From Streptomyces minutiscleroticus (GTDB lineage Bacteria > Actinomycetota > Actinomycetes > Streptomycetales > Streptomycetaceae), in contig NZ_BMVU01000001.1 of NCBI RefSeq assembly GCF_014650875.1, positions 1 through 64,000 of the forward strand: 64,000 bases of DNA. The letters are read 5' to 3'. Made by a program: the position numbers and the translations under genes. The notes under the pieces were generated by a model. That model made no database searches. It was not told the origin of the DNA and worked only from the letters and a program-made list of their open reading frames with translations. Below are positions 1 through 8,966 of this stretch, in pieces. Within the stretch, counting starts at the first letter, position 1, and each line of letters opens with the position of its first letter.

Positions 1-30
1 CGGAGCGGGCCGGGCGCCCGGCCCGCTCCG
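1..30 (-). terminator. Perfect 30-bp palindrome, terminator of glbO
   Basis: Bases 1-15 are the exact reverse complement of bases 16-30, giving a GC-rich hairpin with no T-run. It lies 31 bases past the stop of the leftward haemoglobin gene. Streptomyces terminators are often hairpins of this kind. It may also serve a gene left of the window. Confidence 0.7.
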
Positions 31-61
31 CGCATCGGGGACGGCCGGCCGCACACCCGGC

Positions 62-466
62 TCAGCCGGGAGTGTTCACCATCGACGCCGCCGCGTACGT
101 GAGGTAGTTCCACAGGGTCTGCTCGTGCTCCTCGGAGAGGCCGAGCTCGTCGACGGCGGCCCGCATGTGCCGCAGCCACGCGTCGTGCGCGGCCCGGTCG
201 ACCGTGAACGGGGCGTGGCGCATGCGCAGCCGCGGGTGGCCGCGGTTCTCGCTGTAGGTGGTCGGGCCGCCCCAGTACTGCATCAGGAACAGTGCGAAGC
301 GCTCCTCGGCCGGTCCGAGGTCCTCCTCGGGATACATGGGCCGCAGCAGCGGGTCCTCCGCGACGCCCTGGTAGAAACGGCGAACGAGCCGGCGGAAGGT
401 CTCCTCGCCGCCGACCTGTTCGTAGAAGGTCTGCTCCTGAAGCGTGCCGCGCCGTATCTCTTTCAC
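62..466 (-). CDS. glbO: Group II truncated haemoglobin (trHbO)
   Basis: A 134-residue soluble haem protein of the 2-over-2 globin fold, group II, which binds O2 and is linked in actinobacteria to oxygen handling and peroxide or NO defence. Visible landmarks are the CD1 tyrosine in the MYPEEDLGPAEER stretch (about Tyr45), a candidate proximal histidine in RMRHAPF (about His84) and the group II tryptophan at G8 in DAWLRHM (about Trp97). Length is normal for the family. The start is GTG at 466; the ribosome site is weak, so a slightly different start is possible. It stands alone and is transcribed away from the divergent methyltransferase. Family assignment is secure; physiological role is inferred from relatives. 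Confidence 0.93.
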   Translation of the reverse strand: MKEIRRGTLQEQTFYEQVGGEETFRRLVRRFYQGVAEDPLLRPMYPEEDLGPAEERFALFLMQYWGGPTTYSENRGHPRLRMRHAPFTVDRAAHDAWLRHMRAAVDELGLSEEHEQTLWNYLTYAAASMVNTPG

Positions 467-720
467 CCGTCCATGGTCTCAGACGCGGCGGCCGAGGACC
501 GGAGGCTTAGGACCCTCGCGGGGGACCGGAGGACGCCCTTCGTCCCGCCGGAGCGCCCCTCGTCCCGCCGCCTTCCGGGGAGCCGTTCGGTCCCGCTCCC
601 CCCGCGGGCCGCGGGCGGACGCGTCGGCCTCACCCGCCGCGGACGCGTCGGTCCCGGCTGATGCGGATTCGGTGGCTCCGGACGCTCGCGTCCCCGGCCC
701 GCGCGCAGGACAGTGGAGGC

Positions 721-1725
721 ATGGGCGCGTACGCCGTCGGCCACGACACCGGCGACCTGGACCACCTCGCCGCCTCGGCGCGGGCGGCGATGGTGCGCGA
801 GATCGAGGCCGGCGGCGCCCTGGACGGCGACCCGTCCTGGCGGGAGGCGTTCGCGACGGTCCCGCGCCACCTCTTCGTGCCGTCCTACTACGTCGGCGTC
901 CGCGGCGGGTACGCGCGCCTGAGGAGCGACGACCCCGATCCGCGCGGACGCGAGCGCTGGCTCGAAGGGGCCTACGCGGACACGCCGCTCGCCACGTGGG
1001 TGCGCGACGGGGAACTGGTCTCGTCCAGCAGCCAGCCGTCGCTGATGGCGCGAATGCTCGTGGACCTGCAGATCGGGGACGGCGACACCGTGCTGGAGAT
1101 CGGCGCGGGCACGGGGTACAACGCCGCCCTGCTCGCGCACCGCCTCGGCGACGCCCTGGTGACCACGGTCGACCTGGACCCGGAGATCACCGAGGCGGCC
1201 CGGCGGCATCTGGCGGCGGTCGGCCGCCGCCCGGCCGTCGTGACCGGCGACGGAGCGCAGGGCTGCCCCGAGCGCGCCCCCTTCGACCGGATCATCGTGA
1301 CGTGCGCGGTGGACTCCGTACCGCCCGCGTGGCTCGCCCAGTCCCGGCCCGGCGCCCACATCCTCGCCCCGCTCGCGAACGGCCTGATCGACCTGCGCGT
1401 ACGCGACGAGGAGCACGCCGAGGGGCGGTTCCTGCACACGCCCGCCTACTTCGTGCCGCTGCGCGGCGGCGGCGCACGGCCGAGGACCGGGCACCCTCCT
1501 GAGCGCCCCGACCACGAGACGCTGCCGCGCTGGGCGGTGCGGCACGAACTGTTCCGCTTCCTGCTCTCGCTGACCGCGGGACACCTGGAGCCGCGGGAGG
1601 CGCTGGCCCTGTGGGAGCGCGAGGGGCAGCCGGTGCGCGAGCGCTACGGGATCACCGTCGAGGACGGGCGCCGGTGGGCCTGGCTGGACGATCCCCGGGG
1701 CCCGCACGCCTGGCCCCTGCCCTGA
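721..1725 (+). CDS. SAM-dependent methyltransferase, PIMT (L-isoaspartyl)-like
   Basis: A class I methyltransferase of the protein-L-isoaspartate O-methyltransferase type. The SAM-binding motif I, VLEIGAGTGYNAALLA, sits near residue 125 and is preceded by the PIMT-like pre-motif with SSSSQPSLMARM, where PIMTs bind the substrate. The upstream segment TVPRHLFVP also matches PIMTs. At about 334 residues it is longer than classical PIMTs (about 210), with a C-terminal extension seen in actinobacterial copies, some of which modify RiPP aspartates. No RiPP precursor is adjacent. ATG 721 has GGAGG only one base upstream, which is unusually close; the frame stays open to ATG 661, and ATG 790 is another option, so the start is uncertain. 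Confidence 0.82.
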   Translation: MGAYAVGHDTGDLDHLAASARAAMVREIEAGGALDGDPSWREAFATVPRHLFVPSYYVGVRGGYARLRSDDPDPRGRERWLEGAYADTPLATWVRDGELVSSSSQPSLMARMLVDLQIGDGDTVLEIGAGTGYNAALLAHRLGDALVTTVDLDPEITEAARRHLAAVGRRPAVVTGDGAQGCPERAPFDRIIVTCAVDSVPPAWLAQSRPGAHILAPLANGLIDLRVRDEEHAEGRFLHTPAYFVPLRGGGARPRTGHPPERPDHETLPRWAVRHELFRFLLSLTAGHLEPREALALWEREGQPVRERYGITVEDGRRWAWLDDPRGPHAWPLP

Positions 1726-1727
1726 CC

Positions 1728-1752
1728 GGGGCGCCGGCGGACCCGGCGCCCC
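1728..1752. terminator. Bidirectional hairpin between methyltransferase and FHA gene
   Basis: A perfect 10-bp stem (1728-1737 with 1743-1752) and a 5-base loop, immediately after the methyltransferase stop and before the end of the oppositely oriented FHA gene. Confidence 0.7.
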
Positions 1753-1766
1753 CGCGTCTCATCCCC

Positions 1767-3194
1767 TCATCCCCGCCGGATCGTGATGGTCGTCCAGGCG
1801 CCCACGTGCACCCGGTCGCCGTCCTGCAGCGGTACGGGGACGAAGGGCTGGATGGGCTCCTCGGCGCCGTTCACCGTGGTGCCGTTGGTGGAGTTCTGGT
1901 CGACGACCGCCCAGCCGCCGTCCGGCTGCTGGACCAGGACGGCGTGCTGGTGCGAGACGCCCGGGTCCTCCGGCGGCACCGACAGGTCGATGTCGGGGGT
2001 GTCGCCGGTGGAGTGCCGGCGGCGGCCGATGCTGACCTGGTTGCCGGTGAGCGGGCGCCGCTGCTCCGGCGAGTACGCGGGCAGGTTCAGACCCGCGGCC
2101 TCGGGGCCGGAGCGCTGCATCATCGCCATGAAGTAGTCGCGGTCGGGCCCGATCGTGACGCTCCAGGACTGGGACTGGGACTGGGACTGCGGGAAGCCGG
2201 GCGGCTGCTGGGTCCCGCCGGGGTGCGCGGACCCGCCCGCCCCCGGTGCGCCCGCTCCCGGGGCGCCGCCGGGCGCACCGCCGGACGGCGGCGAGATCAC
2301 CCAGTCGTCGTCCCCGCCGAAGGACGGGCCGGACGGCTGCTGCGGGGCGGGGTAGCCGTAGCCACCGCCCGCGCCGGGCTGTCCCGGCCGATGGAACGCC
2401 TGCGCCGCACCGGACGTACCGGGACCGGCACCGGGTCCACCACCCGCACCGGGTCCACCACCGGGCCCGCCGTTCGTCCCGGGTCCGCCAGGACCAGCGG
2501 CCCCACCGGGCCCGCCGGGCCCACCAGGTCCGCCGGGCGCCCCGAACACCCCGGGCGCGGACCCGGGTCCGCCGGGCGGCACTCCGGGACCCCCGGACGT
2601 GGGCGCGGGACCACCGGGCACCGGCCCGGGGCCGGGACCTCCCGAGGTGGGCGCGGGCGCCCCGGGCGTGGGGCCGGGCGGCGGCGGGACCGGACGCGAC
2701 GAGGTGCCGGGGAAGCCGGCCGGCCCGTCGCCGAAGGGCGAGGGCGGGATCGGCTCGGCGGGCCGGTTGACCTGCGACGGCCGCGAGCTCTGGTACTCGT
2801 ACGAGTCGGGACCGGGGCCGGGGCGGCCGGGCGGCGACGGGAACCGCGGCGCCTGGCCCTGGCCCGACGCCGGCGGACGCGTCGCCGCGGGGGTGTAGGA
2901 GGTCGCCGTGTTCGTGAGGAAGTTCCAGCGGCACTCCTCGCAGAACGGCGCCGCGCCCTCGCGCGGGGTGTGGCACTGCGGGCACAGCTGCGGCTCGGAC
3001 GCCTGGTCGGGCACTGCGGACAGGTGCGGGCGGCCGCCCTGGCCGGGGGGCGGGGGCGAGCCGGCCGGCGGATAGCCGTACCCGGCGGCCGGGGGCGGCG
3101 GCGGAGGCGGTGGCACGGCACCCGCCATACGGTGACCGCAGACCTCGCACCAGTCGTCGGAACCCGACTGGTGTCCGTTCGGGCAGGTCGGCAT
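1767..3194 (-). CDS. FHA-domain protein with two zinc ribbons and collagen-like linker
   Basis: A 475-residue soluble protein. Residues 4-22 form a zinc ribbon (CPNG... CEVC) and a second lies near 70-92 (CPQC... CEEC). Residues about 95-330 are a Pro/Gly-rich linker with collagen-like GPGGPGG runs and an SQSQSQSQS stretch from a 6-bp DNA repeat. The C-terminal about 100 residues are a forkhead-associated domain with the GR, SHQHAVL and NSTNGTTVNG signatures that bind phosphothreonine. It is the last gene of the leftward PknG operon, so it is a natural reader or substrate of that kinase, comparable in role to mycobacterial GarA. That link is inference. ATG 3194 has GGGGGAAG at good spacing. 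Confidence 0.9.
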   Translation of the reverse strand: MPTCPNGHQSGSDDWCEVCGHRMAGAVPPPPPPPPAAGYGYPPAGSPPPPGQGGRPHLSAVPDQASEPQLCPQCHTPREGAAPFCEECRWNFLTNTATSYTPAATRPPASGQGQAPRFPSPPGRPGPGPDSYEYQSSRPSQVNRPAEPIPPSPFGDGPAGFPGTSSRPVPPPPGPTPGAPAPTSGGPGPGPVPGGPAPTSGGPGVPPGGPGSAPGVFGAPGGPGGPGGPGGAAGPGGPGTNGGPGGGPGAGGGPGAGPGTSGAAQAFHRPGQPGAGGGYGYPAPQQPSGPSFGGDDDWVISPPSGGAPGGAPGAGAPGAGGSAHPGGTQQPPGFPQSQSQSQSWSVTIGPDRDYFMAMMQRSGPEAAGLNLPAYSPEQRRPLTGNQVSIGRRRHSTGDTPDIDLSVPPEDPGVSHQHAVLVQQPDGGWAVVDQNSTNGTTVNGAEEPIQPFVPVPLQDGDRVHVGAWTTITIRRG

Positions 3195-3220
3195 GTCGGC
3201 GCTTCCCCCTCTCCCGCCCG

Positions 3221-3255
3221 GTCCGCGGGGACCGGGTTTCTCCGCCCCCGCGGAC
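3221..3255 (-). terminator. Hairpin between VWA and FHA genes (attenuator?)
   Basis: A 10-bp perfect stem (3221-3230 with 3246-3255) with a 15-base loop in the 105-base gap. It could reduce readthrough into the FHA gene or protect the upstream message. Confidence 0.4.
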
Positions 3256-3299
3256 GGGGCCGGGCTCGTTCTCCGGCTCCAGGGAGGAGCCGGACTCGG

Positions 3300-4646
3300 C
3301 TACTTCTTCACACGGACAGTTTTCGTGGACCGGGTCTCGAGGGTCATCTCGTCGGCCTCTTCGACCTTCGCCTTCAGTCGCACAGTACCTGCCGCCGCGT
3401 CGACCACGTCCACCACCTTCGCGAGCAGTTTCGCCGTATCGGCGTTCCCGGATGCGCCGGCGAGCTGGACGGCGCGGCCGAGCTTGGCCGTGGCGCCGTC
3501 GACATCTCCCGCTTTGCGTGCTTCCAGCCCCTGTTGGATGGCCTGTGCCAGTTCGGCCTGGCCCGTGTAGTGCGCGACCTGCGGATTGATCGACGTGGAG
3601 GCGGCCAGGTCGTCCGTCCACACCGCCCGTACGAGTCCCTGGGCGCCCAGGGACTGCGCACCGCCGTCGCCCTGGGGGACGACGAGCGAGACCTGGGCGG
3701 CGAGCATCTCCTGGCCGAGTCCGGCCGGGGGGACCTCGACGCAGACGTGGTAGTCGCGGGACTCGTCGCCCCAGGAGCCGGTCGGGTAGTCGCCCGTGCG
3801 CGGACCCGCCTCCGTACGGCGGTCCGTCAGCTCCTCCACGGTCGGAGCCACCTGCTTGACGAACCGCACGGACGCGCCGAGCGGGGTCCACAGCCGCAGC
3901 GCGACGTCGGCGACCTCCTTGCCCATGGCCGCCTCCATCATCCGCGTGAAGTCGGCGGCGAGCCCGGCCGGGTCGGCGACGATGTCCGCGGAGCCGAGCA
4001 GCGCGGAGGCGACCCCGGTGACCTCCTTGACCTCCCAGTCCGTGCCGACGCCGCGCGCGTCGCAGGTGAAGCGGCCCGCGCAGGCGTCGAGGGTGGCCTT
4101 GAGCGCCTCGGGCGACTCGTGCTCGTTGCGGCCGTCGGTGAGCAGGATGCCGTGCCGGATCGTGACGTCCGCCGAGGACAGCAGCCGGTCGGCGAGGCGC
4201 AGCCAGGTGCCGATCGCGGTGCCGCCGCCCGCGCCGAGCTTGCGCAGCGCCTGCTTGGCCTGGCCGCGGGTGGTCGCGTCGGCCACCGCGAGCCGCCCGC
4301 CCCCCGGATAGACCTCCTTGGCCACATGCGTGCCGCCGATCACCGCGAAGTGCACGCCGTCGCGCAGGGCGTCGACCGCCGCGGCCGTGGCGTCGCGGGC
4401 GCCGCGCATCTTGGTCGGCGGGTAGTCCATCGAGCCCGAGCAGTCCACCATGATCGCGACGGCCGCGTCCGGCCCCCGCCCCGTGCCGTACAGGTGCGGG
4501 GCGGTCACCGCGCCGCCGACGGTGCCGCCCCCGGTCGCCGTCACCGTGACGATGGCGTCGACCTCGCTGCCGCCCTCCGGCAGGTACGCGTTCTGGTACA
4601 CGTCCACCGAGAACCGCGGAACACCGGACTTCGAGAAATTGGCCAT
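3300..4646 (-). CDS. von Willebrand factor A domain protein (TerY-like)
   Basis: A 448-residue cytoplasmic protein with a metal-dependent VWA domain. The MIDAS motif is visible as VDCSGSMD (Asp68, Ser70, Ser72), followed by TDGRNEHESPEAL as the second metal-binding loop. The C-terminal part resembles the extended region of VWA proteins encoded with Ser/Thr kinases and PP2C phosphatases (TerY-P triads), ending in a basic KTVRVKK tail. ATG 4646 is preceded by GAGGGGGAG at about 9 bases, so the longer in-frame ATG 4670 is not preferred. It sits between the phosphatase and FHA genes in the same operon. Likely role: metal-dependent scaffold or effector of the kinase/phosphatase pair, by family analogy. 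Confidence 0.88.
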   Translation of the reverse strand: MANFSKSGVPRFSVDVYQNAYLPEGGSEVDAIVTVTATGGGTVGGAVTAPHLYGTGRGPDAAVAIMVDCSGSMDYPPTKMRGARDATAAAVDALRDGVHFAVIGGTHVAKEVYPGGGRLAVADATTRGQAKQALRKLGAGGGTAIGTWLRLADRLLSSADVTIRHGILLTDGRNEHESPEALKATLDACAGRFTCDARGVGTDWEVKEVTGVASALLGSADIVADPAGLAADFTRMMEAAMGKEVADVALRLWTPLGASVRFVKQVAPTVEELTDRRTEAGPRTGDYPTGSWGDESRDYHVCVEVPPAGLGQEMLAAQVSLVVPQGDGGAQSLGAQGLVRAVWTDDLAASTSINPQVAHYTGQAELAQAIQQGLEARKAGDVDGATAKLGRAVQLAGASGNADTAKLLAKVVDVVDAAAGTVRLKAKVEEADEMTLETRSTKTVRVKK

Positions 4647-4766
4647 GACGTCTGAGCTCCCCCTCACCACTCCCGCGCGTACGCGGGCGATGTCGGCCGG
4701 CGGACCGGTCCCCTCCGGTCCCGGACCGCTCCCGAACGGTCCGCGGAACCGCTCCCGTCCGGTCCC

Positions 4767-6197
4767 TCAGGCCGATCCTGCCCCTTGCGGCGGTGCGGGG
4801 AACGGCAGCACGGCCACTGTTACGTTGTCGTGGCCCCCGCCGTCCAGGGCGTGGCCGACGAGCACCCGGGCGGCGTGCAGCGGGCGCTCGGCGGCGTCGA
4901 GGGGCACGGCCGCGGCCATCTCCTCGGCGGCCTCGGCGTAGTTCCACAGCCCGTCGGTGCAGACCACGACGGCGCCCGGCCGGTCCGGCTTGAAGGCGGC
5001 GGTGTGCGGCTCCAGTTCGTAGGCGTCGGCGCCGAGCCAGCCGGTGATGGCGTGGGCGCGGTCGTCGGCGTACGCCTCCGCCTCGTTCATCAGGCCCGCG
5101 GCGACCATCTGCGCGGCCCAGGAGTCGTCCTCGGTGAGCCGGGCCGGGGGCGCGGAGCGGTCGACCGGCACCCAGTAGGCGCGGCTGTCGCCGATCCAGC
5201 CGACGACCAGCAGCGCCGGGGTGACGACCGCGCCGACGATCGTGCAGGCCGGCGCGTTCTGGTGGGGCGCGTGCTCGTCGTCCTGGCCGGGCCCGTCGGC
5301 CAGCGCGGTCACGGCGTGGGCGGCCGCCACGATCGCGTCGTGCATCGCCTGCTGGGGGTGGGTGCCCAGGGGCAGGGCGGCGAGCAGCGCCTCGTTGGCC
5401 GTGGCGGCGGCGGCCAGCGACGCCTCGTCGGGGCGCGTCGCCGAGGACACGCCGTCGCAGACGACCGCGACGACCGCCGGGGAGCCGTCCGGGAGCGCGG
5501 TGGAGGAGACGGCGAACGCGTCCTCGTTGCGGTGGTGGCGCAGGCCCCGGTCGCTGACCGCGGCGACCGCGCCCAGCTCCTGCTCCATGTGGTCCCGCTC
5601 GCGGGGCTGCGCGTGCCCGCAGTTCTCGCAGTAGCCGTCGGTGTCGACCCGGCCCGCGCGGCAGGCCACGCACAGCTTCGTGCCCGCGGGCGGCGTCGGG
5701 GGCTCCGCCGTGCGCGGGTCGGCGGGCGGCTGCTCCGGGCGGGGCGGCACGACCACCGGGGGAGCGGCGGGCGGCTGCGGCGCGGCCAGCGGGTAGTCGT
5801 CGGGCTCGGCGGACCCGGCGGACCCGGTGGGCTCGGCGGACCCGGTGGGTCCCACGGGCTCCACGGACTCCGCGGACCCGGCGGGGCGGTCGAACCGCAC
5901 GCCGTCCTGCGGGAGCCCGAAGCCGTCGGGTCCGGCGCCGGGGGCCCCGGCCGGTACGGGCGCGGACGGGGCGCCGCCCTGCGTCCCGGGCACGGCGGCC
6001 GGCCCGTCCGACCGCGCGGTCTGCGGGGACGGCTGCGGCGCCCACCCGTTGACGGCGTTCGTCGGCGGGTCGGCCGGCGGCGGGGGGACCGCCGACAGGT
6101 CGTACCCGCAGGCGCCGCAGAAACGGTCACCCGTCTCCAGCGGCTCCTCGCAGCTCGGGCACTTCGAAAGAGCCGTCGACCGGTGCATCTGCGCCAT
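4767..6197 (-). CDS. PP2C-family protein phosphatase with zinc ribbons
   Basis: A 476-residue Ser/Thr phosphatase. Residues 13-30 make a zinc ribbon (CPSC... CGAC), and a second lies just before the catalytic domain (CVAC... CENC, about 175-195). The region between is Pro/Gly/Ser-rich. The PP2C motifs appear in order: SDRGLRHHRNEDAF, VVCDGVSSA, VGWIGDSRAYW, VVVCTDGLWNY and GGHDNVTVAVL, with the metal-binding aspartates intact. No transmembrane segment. The start lies 3 bases from the kinase stop (TAA at 6201-6203), so translation is probably coupled to pknG. ATG 6188 is an alternative. It most likely reverses phosphorylation by the upstream kinase. Confidence 0.92.
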   Translation of the reverse strand: MAQMHRSTALSKCPSCEEPLETGDRFCGACGYDLSAVPPPPADPPTNAVNGWAPQPSPQTARSDGPAAVPGTQGGAPSAPVPAGAPGAGPDGFGLPQDGVRFDRPAGSAESVEPVGPTGSAEPTGSAGSAEPDDYPLAAPQPPAAPPVVVPPRPEQPPADPRTAEPPTPPAGTKLCVACRAGRVDTDGYCENCGHAQPRERDHMEQELGAVAAVSDRGLRHHRNEDAFAVSSTALPDGSPAVVAVVCDGVSSATRPDEASLAAAATANEALLAALPLGTHPQQAMHDAIVAAAHAVTALADGPGQDDEHAPHQNAPACTIVGAVVTPALLVVGWIGDSRAYWVPVDRSAPPARLTEDDSWAAQMVAAGLMNEAEAYADDRAHAITGWLGADAYELEPHTAAFKPDRPGAVVVCTDGLWNYAEAAEEMAAAVPLDAAERPLHAARVLVGHALDGGGHDNVTVAVLPFPAPPQGAGSA

Positions 6198-6200
6198 CAA

Positions 6201-8960
6201 TTACACCCACGTCCGGGGGCGGTAGCGGTTGGCCCGCTCCACCAGTTCGATCCTCTCCTCGCCCCGCTGGGCGAGCCGGGCCAGTGTGCGGTACGAACGC
6301 TCCAGCCCGAAACGCAGGCCGCGCTCGTCCAGTTCACTGCCGAGCAGTACGGTCCGCGTCCGCGGGGCGGTTCCGGCGGCACCGGTGCCGGGCGGAGCGG
6401 AACCCTGGCCACCGGAGAGTACCCAGTCCAGGGCGCAGCCGAGGACCTCGGCCGACAACTGCTCGCGCCTGACCGCGTCCAGGCCGTAGGCGTCCAGGTC
6501 CCGCACCTGCCGGGCCGCCGCGGTCAGGTCGTCCAGGAAGGCCGCGCCGGCCTCCTCCGCGCGCCGCCGCAGCCGCGCCCGTACGGCCGCCACCCGGGCC
6601 GCCGTGTAGTGGATGGACGCCTCCGGCACGGACTCCAGTGTGCGCACGGCGCCCCGCCGGTCGCCCGACGCCAGCAGCACGCGGGCGAGGCCGAAGGCGG
6701 CGCTCACGTACCCGGGGTCGGTGGACCACACGAGGCGGTAGTACTCGGCGGCGTTGTCCAGCTGGCCCAGCACCTCGGCGCACAGGCCGAGGGCCAGCTT
6801 GGGCGCGGTCTCGCCGGGGAAGGCGTCGTAGAGCGCGTCGAAGGACAGCGCGGCGACCTCGTGGTCGCCGGTGGCGAGCGCCGCCACGCCCCGGTACCAG
6901 ACCACCCGCCAGTCGTCGGGGAGGTCCGCCTCCAGGGCGTCCAGCGCCTGCCCCGCGCCGGTGAGGTCGCTCATCTCCAGGCGGGCGCGCAGCTCGCGCA
7001 GCCGCAGCTCCGTGGAGCGGGTGGGCGCCGCCTGCAGCGCGGTGAGCAGTTCGGCGGGCGCGGACGCCATCAGACCGGCCAGGAAACCGGCGTTGGGGTC
7101 GCCGGGGTCGACCCGCGGCACGGGCAGCGCGAGCGCGGCGGCGGCCGTGTCCAGCCGTCTGACCAGGTCCGCGGAGGTCCCGGCGGGCGGCAGGACGGGG
7201 GCGGTACCGGCTGCGGAGGACGGGGGGACGGGGGCGGGGGCGCCGCCGCCGTAGGGCACCGTCCCGCCGGTCCCGGCCGCGGCGGGACCGGGTCCGGCAC
7301 CGGCGCGTCCCCGCCCGGCCGCCGCGGAACCGGCGCCCGCCGCGCCGCCTTCCACGGCGGGACCGGCGGCGGCCCCGGCACCCGCGCCGGCCGGGGCGCC
7401 GCGCCGCCGCCGCACCGGCACCGGACGCGCCCCGAGCCGCGACACGTCCCCGTCCAGCGCGCCGAACAACTCCGTGTCCGTCACCCTCAGTTCGGGCCCG
7501 AACAGCGTGGACAGGGCCGGGCGGGCGCGGCCCGTCTGCACCGACACCACCTCGCGCAGCACGCCCGTCAGCTGCTCGGCCATCTCCTGCGCGGAGGCGA
7601 ACCGGCGGGCCGGGTCGGGGTCGGTGGCGCGCACCAGCAGCCGGTAGAACGACTCGTAGGTGCGGAAGACCTCGATGTGGTCGGGGTCGGGCAGGGAGTC
7701 GGCGAAGACGTTGGTGTAGCCCTGGAAGTCGAAGGTGAGGACGGCCAGCGTGCGCGCCACCGTGTAGAGGTCCGAGGCGACCGACGGGCCCACCTCGGCG
7801 ACCTCCGGCGCCTGGTAGCCGATCGTGCCGTAGACGGCCGACTCGTCGTCGTCCATCCGGCGCACCGCGCCCATGTCGATCAGCTTGAGCTGGTCCTCGG
7901 TCTGGATGGCGTTGTCGACCTTGAAGTCGCAGTACAGCAGGTTGCGGCTGTGCAGGTGGCCGAGCGCCTCCAGGGCCTCGATGCCGTACGCGCAGGCCTG
8001 CTCGACCGGCAGCGGGTCGCGTCTGCCCTCCGGCGTGCGGCGGCCGTTGGCGATCTCCTTGAGGGACTTGCCGCCGACGTACTCCATGACGATGTAGCCG
8101 TCGAGCGAGCCGGTGCGCTGGTCGAGGTGCTCGACGAAGTTGTAGATGCGCACGATGTTGGCGTGCTCGATCTCGGCGAGGAAGCGGCGCTCGGAGATCG
8201 CGGCGTCCATGGCGTCCTGGTCGCCGGTGTCCAGCAGGCCCTTGAGGACCACCCAGCGGTCGGCCACCGCCCGGTCCACGGCGAGGTAGATCCAGCCGAG
8301 CCCGCCGTGCGCGAGGCAGCCCGCGACCTCGTACTGGCCGTGCACGATGTCGCCCGGGTGCAGCTTGGGCACGAACGAGTACGGGTGGCCGCACTTGGTG
8401 CAGAAGCCCTCCGTGCGGCCCGGCCGGTCGCCGCGCGGACGCCCCACCGGCGCCCCGCAGTCCGAGCGCGAGCAGAACCGCTTGCGCTCGGGCACCTCGG
8501 GGTTCTCCAGGACCATCGCGCGCGGGTCGGGCCGCGGCACGCCCGGCACCTGGACCAGGCCCGCGCCGAGCCGGCTGCGGCCGGAGGCGCCGGCCGACGG
8601 GCCGGAGCTGCGCACCGACACCGAGCGGCCGGTCGACCGCCCCGACAGGGAGCGCGACAGCCGCCCCGACACCGAGCGGCGGGACTGCGAGGACCGGGAC
8701 GACGAGCGGGCCGAGGACCGCGCGGACGCCCCCGAGCCGGAACCGCCGCGCGCGCCGGAGCCGCGCGAGCCCCGGCCGCCGGTGACGCCGGTCGGCGCGC
8801 CGCCCACCGTGCCGCTCCCCGGCCCCGGGCCGGACGCGGCGGCCCCGGGGGCCGCCGCGACGACCGGCGCGAGGCCGCACGTGTCGCAGTACAGCCCGCC
8901 GCCCATGTCCTCGTACGACCCCGGGCAGCCGGGCCGCTGGCACGGCCGTGGCTCGCTCAC
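6201..8960 (-). CDS. pknG: PknG-like soluble Ser/Thr protein kinase with C-terminal TPRs
   Basis: A 919-residue cytosolic kinase of the PknG family. Order: zinc ribbon at 7-28, Ser/Arg/Gly-rich linker to about 130, a second rubredoxin-like metal site (Cys163, Cys168, Cys187, Cys190), kinase domain about 205-470, a disordered Gly/Pro linker, then tetratricopeptide-like helices from about 600. The catalytic lysine is in WVVLKGLL (Lys240). The catalytic loop reads YCDFKVDN instead of HRD, and the DFG equivalent is IDMG (Asp362), both typical of PknG. GTG 8960 follows GTGAGG, 6 bases after the coiled-coil gene stop. Mycobacterial PknG phosphorylates GarA and is controlled through GlnH/GlnX; the same partners are encoded here. 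Redox or metal sensing through the Cys pairs is inferred. Confidence 0.93.
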   Translation of the reverse strand: MSEPRPCQRPGCPGSYEDMGGGLYCDTCGLAPVVAAAPGAAASGPGPGSGTVGGAPTGVTGGRGSRGSGARGGSGSGASARSSARSSSRSSQSRRSVSGRLSRSLSGRSTGRSVSVRSSGPSAGASGRSRLGAGLVQVPGVPRPDPRAMVLENPEVPERKRFCSRSDCGAPVGRPRGDRPGRTEGFCTKCGHPYSFVPKLHPGDIVHGQYEVAGCLAHGGLGWIYLAVDRAVADRWVVLKGLLDTGDQDAMDAAISERRFLAEIEHANIVRIYNFVEHLDQRTGSLDGYIVMEYVGGKSLKEIANGRRTPEGRRDPLPVEQACAYGIEALEALGHLHSRNLLYCDFKVDNAIQTEDQLKLIDMGAVRRMDDDESAVYGTIGYQAPEVAEVGPSVASDLYTVARTLAVLTFDFQGYTNVFADSLPDPDHIEVFRTYESFYRLLVRATDPDPARRFASAQEMAEQLTGVLREVVSVQTGRARPALSTLFGPELRVTDTELFGALDGDVSRLGARPVPVRRRRGAPAGAGAGAAAGPAVEGGAAGAGSAAAGRGRAGAGPGPAAAGTGGTVPYGGGAPAPVPPSSAAGTAPVLPPAGTSADLVRRLDTAAAALALPVPRVDPGDPNAGFLAGLMASAPAELLTALQAAPTRSTELRLRELRARLEMSDLTGAGQALDALEADLPDDWRVVWYRGVAALATGDHEVAALSFDALYDAFPGETAPKLALGLCAEVLGQLDNAAEYYRLVWSTDPGYVSAAFGLARVLLASGDRRGAVRTLESVPEASIHYTAARVAAVRARLRRRAEEAGAAFLDDLTAAARQVRDLDAYGLDAVRREQLSAEVLGCALDWVLSGGQGSAPPGTGAAGTAPRTRTVLLGSELDERGLRFGLERSYRTLARLAQRGEERIELVERANRYRPRTWV

Positions 8961-8966
8961 ACCGCC

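Noticed and set aside
1759..6045. A 1428-codon minus-strand frame overlapping FHA, VWA and PP2C genes
   Set aside because: It is out of frame with the three genes, which have clear domains and starts; the product is Arg/Gly/Pro low-complexity sequence.
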